Positions 4,064 through 10,949 of a DNA stretch of 11,504 nt are shown here, piece by piece. The notes under the pieces were generated by a model. That model was not told the origin of the DNA, did no database searches, and was given only the letters and a program-made list of their open reading frames with translations. The translations under genes were made by a program, and so were the position numbers. This DNA comes from CAZCBJ01 sp964496705 (GTDB lineage Bacteria; Chloroflexota; Anaerolineae; Anaerolineales; Anaerolineaceae), in assembly GCA_964496705.1 (NCBI GenBank), contig CAZCBJ010000116.1:1-11504 (forward strand), read 5' to 3'. Each line of letters begins with the position of its first letter. The stretch's first letter is position 1.

Positions 4064-6556
4064 ATGTCCAACAAAAATTATCGTTCACGCGTCCACTTAT
4101 TATGCAACGCCCATCTCGACCCGGTTTGGCTGTGGGAGTGGGAGGAAGGCGCCGCGGAAACATTAAGCACTTTTCGCACTGCAGCGGAATTGTGCGAAAA
4201 GTTCGACGCTTTCATCTTCAATCACAATGAGGCCTTGTTGTATGCCTGGGTTGAGGAGTTTGAGCCGGACCTTTTTGCGCGCATCCAGCGGCTGGTCAAG
4301 GCCGGCAAATGGCACATCATGGGCGGCTGGTTCCTGCAGCCGGATTGCAACATGCCCAGCGGAGAATCGTTTATCCGTCAGATTCTACTCGGCAGGCGTT
4401 ATTTTGACCAAAAATTTGGCGCGGCGCCCACCACGGCGATCAACTTTGACTCTTTTGGGCACACCCGCGGGTTGGTGCAGATTCTGACACGCTGCGGCTA
4501 TGACGCATACATTCATTGCCGCCCGCTGCCGGAGGATATCGAACTGCCCGGCACGGCTTATCTCTGGGAGGGATATGACGGCTCGCAGGTCATCGCCGTG
4601 CGCCCTTGGGGCTGGTATTTATCCCACCGTGGAGGGGCGCGCGAGAAGGTGGAAGCCTTCAGCCAGGAGAACCCGGACGAGCTGGTTGGTTTGGTGCTGT
4701 GGGGGGTGGGCGACCACGGCGGGGGACCTTCGCATCAGGATTTACTAGACCTGACCGAGTTGATCGCCTCTTCATCAGAGGTTGAAATCCTTCATTCCAC
4801 GCCGGAAGCCTATTTCGCAGATCTGCGCGCCAGCGGAAATGCGCTGCAGGTCCACCGCGGCGACCTGAATCCGTGGGGTGTGGGGGTGTACACTTCGATG
4901 GCGCAGGTCAAAGCCAAACATCGCGCACTGGAAAATGAGCTGTACGCGGTGGAGAAGATGCTCTCTGCCGCCATGTGCCTGCAGGGGCTGGAATATCCAC
5001 AGGCGGATTTGTATGAAGCCAGCCGCGACCTGGCGCTGGCTGAGTTTCACGATATCCTGCCGGGTTCATCCATTCAACCGGCTGAGGAGATGGCGCTGCG
5101 CCTGTTCGATCATGGGCTGGAAATCCTTTCACGTTTGAAGGCGCGCGCGTTCTTCTCGTTGGCTCAGGGCCAACCGCGCGCGGCGGATGGGGAGATTCCG
5201 GTGCTGGTGTATAACCCGCACCCTTACGCGGTGGACGCGGTGGTGGAATGCGAGTTTCAACTGGCTGATCAGCGCTGGATGGGTGATTTCAGCATCCCCA
5301 CTGCTTATCGCGATGGATCGCCGCTGCCCAGCCAACTGGAACGGGAGGTGAGCAACCTGCCGCTGGATTGGCGTAAGCGGGTGGTCTTCCGCGCCCGGCT
5401 GGAACCAGCGCAGATGAACCGTTTTGACTGCCGCATGGATCTGGCGCCAGAACGCCCGCAGCCGGCGCAAATCAGCGGTGATCTTCTCGAATTTTCCAAC
5501 GAAACCGTGCGCGTCACCATTGATTCCCGCACCGGGCTGTTGTCCGGTTATGCGGTGAACGGCGTCGAAATGCTGGGACCAGGGGCGTTTCGCCCGCTGG
5601 TGATGATGGATACACCTGACCCGTGGGGCATGACCATGCACGGTTGGAAGGAAGTGGAAGGCGAGTTTCAGCTTCTCTTGCCCGGAGAGAGCGCGCGTTT
5701 TGCGGGTCTGCATGAGGGCGAGCTGGCGCCGGTGCGCATTATCGAAGATGGGGCGGTGCGCATGGTGGTGGAAGCCCTGTTTGGATACCGCGATTCGCGC
5801 CTGGTTCTGCGCTATAAGCTGCCGCGTGAGGGAGCGGAGGTCGAGGTGGAGGTCATTGTCCACTGGCATGAAAAGGATGCATTGCTCAAACTTTCGCTGC
5901 CCACCAGCCTGGCTTCTCCCGCTTACCTGGGCCAGGTGGCTTACGGTGTGGCCGGGCTGCCCGATGACGGCGATGAGGCAGTGGCGCAGAAATGGGTGGC
6001 GGTGGTCAATGATGAGCATGCCTTGACCATGATCAATGATCGAACTTACGGCTCCTCGTTCTCGAATGGGGAGGTGCGGCTGACTCTACTGCGCTCCCCG
6101 GCCTATGCCGCCCATCCCATCGGCGAGCGGGCGATCCTGCCAGATGACCGCTTTGTGCCGCGCCACGATCAGGGCGAGCGCAGTTTTCGCTTCTGGCTGG
6201 AGGGAGGCGCGCGCTCAGCCCGATTGGAGGCGGTGGACCGCCAGGCGCTGGCGCACAATGAACGCCCCATGGCGCTGTCCTTCTTTCCACACGGTGGGGG
6301 CGGGAAAGCCGGGCCATTATTCTTCCTGGACGACCCGGTCGTGCAGGTCACGGCGATCAAGAAGGCTGAAGATGGCGAAGCGCTGATCCTGCGCCTGTTC
6401 GAACCGACCGGGAAAGCGCGCCAGACCGTCTTGCAGCTTCCGTTTGCCGGGATGAGAATTGATCTCAGCCTGGGTGCATTTGAAATCGCCACGCTGCGCG
6501 TGGATTGGAAACAAAAAACCTGGCAGAGGGTCAATCCGTTGGAACAGGCATCCTGA
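4064..6556 (+). CDS. Glycoside hydrolase family 38 alpha-mannosidase
   Basis: An 830-residue protein that removes alpha-linked mannose from oligosaccharides or glycoconjugates. The start is ATG 4064 with GGAGGA five bases upstream; a GTG at 4031 in frame lies at the predicted transcription start and is rejected. The GH38 catalytic domain opens with NAHLDPVWLW (15-24), where His17 and Asp19 are zinc ligands; NFDSFGHTRG (127-136) carries the nucleophile Asp129; GVGDHGGGP (214-222) matches a conserved glycine-rich loop; EFHDILPGSS (327-336) gives the fourth zinc ligand, His329. The central three-helix part and the C-terminal beta domains follow to about 820, so it is full length. There is no signal peptide, so it is probably cytoplasmic and acts on imported oligomannosides, as E. 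coli MngB acts on imported mannosylglycerate. It leads the operon. Confidence 0.93.
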   Translation: MSNKNYRSRVHLLCNAHLDPVWLWEWEEGAAETLSTFRTAAELCEKFDAFIFNHNEALLYAWVEEFEPDLFARIQRLVKAGKWHIMGGWFLQPDCNMPSGESFIRQILLGRRYFDQKFGAAPTTAINFDSFGHTRGLVQILTRCGYDAYIHCRPLPEDIELPGTAYLWEGYDGSQVIAVRPWGWYLSHRGGAREKVEAFSQENPDELVGLVLWGVGDHGGGPSHQDLLDLTELIASSSEVEILHSTPEAYFADLRASGNALQVHRGDLNPWGVGVYTSMAQVKAKHRALENELYAVEKMLSAAMCLQGLEYPQADLYEASRDLALAEFHDILPGSSIQPAEEMALRLFDHGLEILSRLKARAFFSLAQGQPRAADGEIPVLVYNPHPYAVDAVVECEFQLADQRWMGDFSIPTAYRDGSPLPSQLEREVSNLPLDWRKRVVFRARLEPAQMNRFDCRMDLAPERPQPAQISGDLLEFSNETVRVTIDSRTGLLSGYAVNGVEMLGPGAFRPLVMMDTPDPWGMTMHGWKEVEGEFQLLLPGESARFAGLHEGELAPVRIIEDGAVRMVVEALFGYRDSRLVLRYKLPREGAEVEVEVIVHWHEKDALLKLSLPTSLASPAYLGQVAYGVAGLPDDGDEAVAQKWVAVVNDEHALTMINDRTYGSSFSNGEVRLTLLRSPAYAAHPIGERAILPDDRFVPRHDQGERSFRFWLEGGARSARLEAVDRQALAHNERPMALSFFPHGGGGKAGPLFFLDDPVVQVTAIKKAEDGEALILRLFEPTGKARQTVLQLPFAGMRIDLSLGAFEIATLRVDWKQKTWQRVNPLEQAS

Positions 6557-6568
6557 GCGCATCACCCG

Positions 6569-7036
6569 ATGATCAATCACCTTCAACTGGATGAGCGCAT
6601 CACCACCGCCGGTCAGCCCGAGCGCGAAGAATTCCGCGAGGTGGCGGCTGCCGGTCACCAGGTGGTGATCAACCTGGCGATGGCCGATTCGCCTGACTCC
6701 ATCCTGGATGAAGGCGATGTAGTGCGCAGCCTGGGTATGGGCTACATACATATTCCCGTCGAGTGGGAAAACCCAACCCTGGAAAATCTGATCGAATTTT
6801 TCCAGGTCATGCAAGCGCATCAGGCACACAAGGTGTTTGTGCATTGTGTGTTGAACATGCGCGTCTCGGTCTTCATGTTCCTCTACCGGGTGGTTCGCCT
6901 GGGGCAGAGCCAGGCCAGCGCATGGCAGGATGTGGAGCGCATCTGGCAACCGGACGAGACCTGGACAGCTTTCATCGAGAAAGCGCTCGGCAGACCAGAT
7001 TTGAGAACGCGACAAGAAGATAGGGAGGTTTCATGA
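6569..7036 (+). CDS. Small protein-tyrosine-phosphatase-fold protein with CX4R loop
   Basis: A 155-residue cytoplasmic protein beginning 12 bases after the mannosidase stop; the ribosome site is weak. The N-terminus INHLQLDERITTAGQP (2-17) and the VINLA strand (33-37) are typical of the DUF442/bacterial dual-specificity-like phosphatase group. The P-loop region reads VHCVLNMRVS (91-100), with Cys93 and Arg98. The canonical loop is HCxxGxxR (CX5R), so this one is a residue shorter (CX4R) and lacks the glycine. I recall HCxxNMRxS from related bacterial proteins, so the change is probably a subfamily trait and not an error. Whether it dephosphorylates protein, nucleotide or sugar phosphate is unknown; its place in a sugar operon makes a small-molecule phosphate possible. 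The stop overlaps the next ATG (ATGA). Confidence 0.8.
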   Translation: MINHLQLDERITTAGQPEREEFREVAAAGHQVVINLAMADSPDSILDEGDVVRSLGMGYIHIPVEWENPTLENLIEFFQVMQAHQAHKVFVHCVLNMRVSVFMFLYRVVRLGQSQASAWQDVERIWQPDETWTAFIEKALGRPDLRTRQEDREVS

Positions 7037-7089
7037 GCGGAATGGAAAAACAAAAGTTCAACCTGAAACGGGAGATCATAATAAAATGA
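7033..7089 (+). CDS. 18-codon ORF bridging phosphatase and dehydratase genes
   Basis: The peptide would be MSGMEKQKFNLKREIIIK. Its ATG overlaps the phosphatase stop (ATGA at 7033-7036) and has a strong GGGAGG four bases upstream (7023-7028), better than the site of either neighbour. Its stop overlaps the dehydratase ATG in the same way (ATGA at 7086-7089). The dehydratase's own GGGAG (7070-7074) is 11 bases from its start, rather far. The arrangement suggests a leader-type coupling ORF that delivers ribosomes to the dehydratase start. The peptide is basic and has no recognisable domain. It may be chance, but the double ATGA and the strong RBS make translation plausible. Confidence 0.4.
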   Translation: MSGMEKQKFNLKREIIIK

Positions 7090-8276
7090 AAATCACAGAT
7101 TTGAAATGCGCCGTCATCGGCGAAAACCCCACCATCCGCATCGTCACGGATGCTGGTATTGACGGTTATGGACAGGCTGAAAATCCGAAGAGTTACCTCA
7201 AACCGCATGTTCTGTTTTACCGTCAGTGGCTGCTGGGCGAGGACCCCACGGACGTGGAGCGTGTGATGCTAAAAATTCGCCGCATGGCCAGTTTCAAGCC
7301 GTGGGGCAGCGCGGTCAGCGCAATCGAGATGGCGCTGTGGGATATCGCCGGAAAGGCAGCCGGGGTGCCGGTGTATAAATTACTGGGCGGCAAAGTCCGC
7401 GACCAGGTACGTGTGTACAACGGCGGTGTGCGCTTCCCGATGAAGGGCTTCATGCCGGAGGATTATGCCGAGGATGTGGCGAAGATGAAAGCCTCCCCGG
7501 AGGGCTTTTCGATCATCAAGCAGAGTATCAGTTTTCACGGACCGATGTTGAATAACAACCCTGATTTTTTCTACGGCGAATACCGCTCCGGCGCGCCGCA
7601 TCCCAACCGCGGGCCGCTGACCGAGCGCGGTCTGAAGCATATCATCGCCTGTGTGGAAGCGATGAAAGCCGTATTGGGAGATGAAATTGGGCTGGCGCTG
7701 GATGCTGGACCAGGCTGGATGGTCACCGATGCCATCCGGGTGGCCAAAGCGCTGGAACCATTCAATATCATGTGGCTGGAAGACATGCTCACCGGCGATT
7801 ACATGCCCTACGTCATGGCGGATGTGTACCGGGAGGTGACTCAGAGTACATCCACCCCGATACACACTGGCGAACAAATTTATCTGCGCCAGAATTTCCG
7901 CGAGTTGATTGAGCAGCACGCCGTGCGCATCATCGGACCTGATCCGGAAGATGTGGGTGGATTGGCGGAGCTCAAATGGGTGGCGGAGTATGCCGACCTG
8001 CACGGCATTCAGATGGCGCCGCACGGGATTTTCGATGGGCTGATTGGCCTTGCCGGGCTGGTGCAGGTCTGCGCCACCCTGCCGCAGAATACCATCGCCT
8101 TTGAATATCCGGTAGCCCGTCCGAAATGGTGGTATGACATCATCGAGGGTCTGCCGGATCCGATCGTTCAGAACAGCCTGATCCAGGTGTGGGACCGGCC
8201 CGGTCTGGGAGTGACGTTCAACGTGTCCAAGGCGCGCAGGTATCTCGCGCCAGAAGATGTGGATTTCTTTGATTGA
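7086..8276 (+). CDS. Enolase-superfamily (mandelate racemase/muconate lactonizing enzyme-like) sugar-acid dehydratase
   Basis: A 396-residue cytoplasmic enzyme, full length for the family. The N-terminal capping domain (1-115) ends with the usual AIEMALWDIAGKAAGVPVYKLLGG segment. In the barrel the metal ligands are Asp206 (LALDAGPGW), Glu232 (WLEDML) and Glu263 (HTGEQI). His313 (APHG) and Asp286 (GPDPEDVGG) are 27 residues apart, the same spacing as the His-Asp dyad of mandelate racemase. Only one lysine, Lys145 (IIKQS), is visible where racemases have KxK. About 30 extra residues (150-182) precede Asp206. This pattern fits a dehydratase that removes water from an aldonic-type acid, but the acid cannot be named from sequence. 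By context it may be derived from a sugar released by the mannosidase. Confidence 0.85.
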   Translation: MKITDLKCAVIGENPTIRIVTDAGIDGYGQAENPKSYLKPHVLFYRQWLLGEDPTDVERVMLKIRRMASFKPWGSAVSAIEMALWDIAGKAAGVPVYKLLGGKVRDQVRVYNGGVRFPMKGFMPEDYAEDVAKMKASPEGFSIIKQSISFHGPMLNNNPDFFYGEYRSGAPHPNRGPLTERGLKHIIACVEAMKAVLGDEIGLALDAGPGWMVTDAIRVAKALEPFNIMWLEDMLTGDYMPYVMADVYREVTQSTSTPIHTGEQIYLRQNFRELIEQHAVRIIGPDPEDVGGLAELKWVAEYADLHGIQMAPHGIFDGLIGLAGLVQVCATLPQNTIAFEYPVARPKWWYDIIEGLPDPIVQNSLIQVWDRPGLGVTFNVSKARRYLAPEDVDFFD

Positions 8277-8295
8277 GAATCCGGAGAAACGAATC

Positions 8296-9462
8296 GTGCA
8301 GATTGAGCTGTTGAGTCCAGAACGTTTGAGATATTGGTGCGGGCGGCTGGCGTTACCTAAAGAGGCAGTGGAGAAACTGGTCGAGATCGCGGACAGCCTG
8401 ACCCAGCAGCCTGAATTGATGGCGGTCTTTGCTGATTTTTACCAAAAGACGGCTGTGCGCGGTGAATGGATGCGCGAATGGCAGGATCTGCCCTTCGATC
8501 CGATAATAGAAGCCCATTTTGGCCAGGACACGTCCATGTTCTATCTGCTGGCATACCTCTCGGCGCTGCCAATTACCGAACAAGAATATATGCGCAGGGG
8601 CATTCCGTTGGAATTGTTTGACGCTACCATGTCCGACATCCGCGTCAAGCTGTGCGATGGGTCTGAGTTGGCGGGATACTGGCGCTTCACCTTCTTCCCC
8701 TGGATCTGGCGGCATCTGGCCTGCGAGCTATTCCTGCTGGGTCGCCTGCAGTACATGCGCAAGGCATATGATGGGCATGCGGCTGCTTTTCGACACCGGT
8801 CAAGCGGCATAGTGAGGTTGTTGTGCGGGGTCGAGGTGGATTTACGCGCGGATGGGTATGCCCTCGGTGACGGAGAGAAGGAAACCAGCGAAGTGCCGTG
8901 GCGCGCTGTTTTTGAGGAAAGCCCTGCTGGCTGGCGCGGTCACATGATTGCGCCACAGGGATTTGCTTTGAAACGCGAGAGCTTTCTACTGCGCTCGGAA
9001 TGGGATCGCATTCTCCAACCTGGCGACACCATTCTGGATATCCACATCCCGCGGGGTGATTCGCTTACGGTGGAAGATTGTCGCGATTCGCTGCAGAGAG
9101 CCGCCAGTTTCTTCCAGTCTCAGTTTCCCGATCAACCCAGCCGGGCTTTCTTCTGCCACACCTGGATGTTCTCCCCCCAACTTCAAACCATCCTGTCACC
9201 CGTCAGCCGCATTGTGCAATTCCAGCGCGAGTTTTATCTGTACCCCAACCGAGGCGGGCCTGGATTCCTTTGGGAATTTGTGTTTGGCCAGCGCTATCCC
9301 AACCCGGACAGCGCACCGCGCGACACTTCGCTGCGCCGGGCGGTGCTGGACTGGCTGACGCAGGACAAGGAGATCTTTGACCTGCCCGGTCTGGCGTTTC
9401 ACTCTCCGGCAGAATGGGGAGCCCAGCCGTATACCCGGGATTGGGATGCACAATGGCCTTGA
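8296..9462 (+). CDS. GNAT-like acyltransferase (NAT_N + GNAT_C type)
   Basis: A 388-residue cytoplasmic protein. I choose GTG 8296, with GGAGA eight bases upstream, over the in-frame ATG at 8257, which lies inside the dehydratase gene without a ribosome site. The N-terminal part (1-150) is helical (EKLVEIADSL, FDPIIEAHFG, MFYLLAYLSALP). The C-terminal part (170-312) resembles the GNAT-like C-terminal domain: ILDIHIPRGDSLTVEDCRDSL (246-266), a helix ending FFQSQFP, then FFCHTWMFSPQL (285-296) and IVQFQREF (306-313). The group is annotated as acyltransferase domain-containing protein; I know of no confirmed substrate. As the gene lies 19 bases after the dehydratase, a sugar-derived acceptor is a reasonable guess. 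Residues 320-388 form an unassigned Pro/Trp-rich tail. Confidence 0.72.
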   Translation: MQIELLSPERLRYWCGRLALPKEAVEKLVEIADSLTQQPELMAVFADFYQKTAVRGEWMREWQDLPFDPIIEAHFGQDTSMFYLLAYLSALPITEQEYMRRGIPLELFDATMSDIRVKLCDGSELAGYWRFTFFPWIWRHLACELFLLGRLQYMRKAYDGHAAAFRHRSSGIVRLLCGVEVDLRADGYALGDGEKETSEVPWRAVFEESPAGWRGHMIAPQGFALKRESFLLRSEWDRILQPGDTILDIHIPRGDSLTVEDCRDSLQRAASFFQSQFPDQPSRAFFCHTWMFSPQLQTILSPVSRIVQFQREFYLYPNRGGPGFLWEFVFGQRYPNPDSAPRDTSLRRAVLDWLTQDKEIFDLPGLAFHSPAEWGAQPYTRDWDAQWP

Positions 9463-9491
9463 ACCCGTAACCAGCCGCACCTGGCCGGGTT
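9462..9491 (+). other. Intercistronic stem-loop without U-tract
   Basis: AACCCG (9462-9467) pairs with CGGGTT (9486-9491) and CCAG (9471-9474) with CTGG (9481-9484), the two halves separated by a small internal loop (TAA opposite C). It begins at the last base of the acyltransferase stop codon and is not followed by a T-run, so it is more likely an mRNA-stability or attenuation element than a terminator. It falls in the operon's largest internal gap (63 bases). Confidence 0.35.
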
Positions 9492-9525
9492 GAAACAGTT
9501 ATTCATATCACGAGGAGTAGCCAGC

Positions 9526-10269
9526 ATGGGAGAATTTTTCGCCAGGGATTACAGCGGAGCGCCATTCGAGTTGTTTGGTACGGCACATCTGGTTGGGTTG
9601 GGGGTGATCGCGCTGTTCATCCTCATTCTGATATTGCTGCGTGAGCGTATCTCGCCGGCTGCCAGCCGCGGTATCCGCTACGCAATGGCGGGCGGGTTGC
9701 TGGTGGTGGAGACTTCCTGGCATCTGTGGAATGCTTTCACCGGCCAATGGACGTTGGATCGTATGCTGCCCCTGCATCTGTGCAGCATTTTGGTCTGGCT
9801 GAGCATCTATATGCTAGTCACCCGCAGCCAGCGGATTTATGAGATTTCTTACCTGCTAGGGATCGCCGGAGCACTCCAGGCGCTGCTCACACCAGACGCG
9901 GGCATCTACGGCTTTCCGCATTTTCGCTTTTTCCAGGCGCTAGCTTCGCATGGGCTGTTGGTCAGCGCAGCGATCTATATGACGGTGGTGGAAAAGATGC
10001 GCCCCACCTGGGCTTCGGTGCGGCGGGTGATGATCAGCGGTCTGGCCTACACCACGTTTGTGTGGGTGATCAACTGGCTGACCGGTGGAAATTACCTGTT
10101 CATTGCGCGAAAACCGGACACAGCCAGTCTGCTGGATGTGCTGCCGGCCTGGCCCTGGTACATCCCGATTGTGCTGGGGCTGGGTTTCTTTTTTATCCTG
10201 CTTTTTTATACTCCGTTTGCGGTGAAAGATTGGCTGGCACGCGGCAAACCAGCCAAAGGCTCAGCATGA
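9526..10269 (+). CDS. YwaF/TMEM164-type integral membrane protein (TIGR02206 family)
   Basis: A 247-residue polytopic membrane protein. ATG 9526 is chosen because GAGGAG lies eight bases upstream; an in-frame TTG at 9490 lies in the stem-loop. About seven hydrophobic segments occur (20-38, 52-68, 82-98, 107-121, 137-155, 165-183, 211-229). Family motifs include LPLHLCS (81-87, His84 and Cys86), PHFRFFQALASHG (131-143, His142) and GGNYLFIARKP (187-197). Bacterial members are known as YwaF and have no established role. The eukaryotic relative TMEM164 has been reported to be a phospholipid acyltransferase that uses a conserved cysteine, so the Cys and His here could be catalytic; that extension is inference. 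The stop overlaps the DUF922 gene (ATGA). Confidence 0.85.
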   Translation: MGEFFARDYSGAPFELFGTAHLVGLGVIALFILILILLRERISPAASRGIRYAMAGGLLVVETSWHLWNAFTGQWTLDRMLPLHLCSILVWLSIYMLVTRSQRIYEISYLLGIAGALQALLTPDAGIYGFPHFRFFQALASHGLLVSAAIYMTVVEKMRPTWASVRRVMISGLAYTTFVWVINWLTGGNYLFIARKPDTASLLDVLPAWPWYIPIVLGLGFFFILLFYTPFAVKDWLARGKPAKGSA

Positions 10270-10874
10270 GTCATCCGCGCGCGCTGACCCGGATGGCGTT
10301 CCTGTTGGCAAGCGTGTTGATCAGCCTTGCATGCGTGAGTTTTACGCCTGAAAAAACGACGCAGTCCCCGGCGCCGACTCCGGTTCTGGAAGTGGATATT
10401 CCTGACGCGAAGATTCATTATTATACGATTTACGGCGACACACAGGAAAAATTGCGCGCTCAATTGGATTTCAAGGCTCCGGTCGGTTTCGATGGATACC
10501 GCGGTGATGCCACAACCTACTGGTACATTTCCTGGAACTGGCCGGGTTACGGCCGCAGCAATTGCCAGTTGGAGCGCGCCAGGGTTTCGCTGGATGTGAG
10601 CGTCACCTTTCCGCGCTGGAAACCGCCGCCTTCTGCGCCGCCTGAGCTGATAGAAAAATGGAACCGTTATGTTCTGGCGCTGGCACAACATGAAGCCAAC
10701 CATGTGAAAAATGTGGTCACACTTGCGCCCAAGGTCAATGATGCCATTCAAGCCGCCACCTGCCAGACAGCCGAGGCGGCTGCCCAGCAGGTGCTGAATG
10801 AGATACGGCATGGGGATGCGCAATATGACGCGCGCACCAACCACGGTGAAACAGAAGGCGCGCGGTTTCCGTGA
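10266..10874 (+). CDS. DUF922-type predicted secreted zinc-dependent protease
   Basis: A 202-residue envelope protein coupled by ATGA to the YwaF-type gene. Residues 10-22 are a hydrophobic signal segment ending ISLAC, with Cys23 as a possible lipidation site (the lipobox is imperfect, with Ser at -3), then a Pro/Thr linker (28-41). The DUF922 core follows: HYYTIYGDTQEKLRAQL (51-67), a Trp/Tyr-rich strand TYWYISWNW (84-92), VTFPRW (113-118), and QHEANH (141-146) with the HExxH zinc-site pattern. Downstream, QYDARTNHG (186-194) matches the conserved tail that may supply the third ligand. Cys100 and Cys166 could form a disulfide. DUF922 proteins are predicted secreted Zn-dependent proteases without demonstrated substrates. 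No terminator is evident after it. Confidence 0.85.
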   Translation: MSHPRALTRMAFLLASVLISLACVSFTPEKTTQSPAPTPVLEVDIPDAKIHYYTIYGDTQEKLRAQLDFKAPVGFDGYRGDATTYWYISWNWPGYGRSNCQLERARVSLDVSVTFPRWKPPPSAPPELIEKWNRYVLALAQHEANHVKNVVTLAPKVNDAIQAATCQTAEAAAQQVLNEIRHGDAQYDARTNHGETEGARFP

Positions 10875-10878
10875 TCCC

Positions 10879-10909
10879 TTGAGGGGGCTGCGGCAACGTG
10901 TGTTATCAT
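10879..10909 (+). promoter_or_regulatory. Candidate promoter of the binding-domain sensor gene
   Basis: TGTTATCAT (10901-10909) is a plausible extended -10. TTGAGG (10879-10884) could be a weak -35, with a long 19-base spacer. A GGGGG tract (10883-10887) and a CCCCCCC tract (10913-10919) flank the -10. Evidence is modest, and read-through from the upstream operon is also possible. Confidence 0.3.
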
Positions 10910-10949
10910 TAACCCCCCCTGAAGCACTAGACGGAGAGAGCAGATTCGC

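Noticed and set aside
5129..6019. Minus-strand reading frame of 296 codons inside the mannosidase gene
   Set aside because: The plus strand here is a full-length GH38 protein; the antisense product is His/Arg-rich with no recognisable fold.
6317..7015. Minus-strand reading frame of 232 codons
   Set aside because: It is antisense to the end of the mannosidase and the whole phosphatase-fold gene, with no ribosome site or domain.
10883..10919. GGGGG and CCCCCCC tracts as a terminator after the DUF922 gene
   Set aside because: The arms are 25 bases apart, the stem would be homopolymeric and no T-run follows; they flank a candidate -10 box instead.
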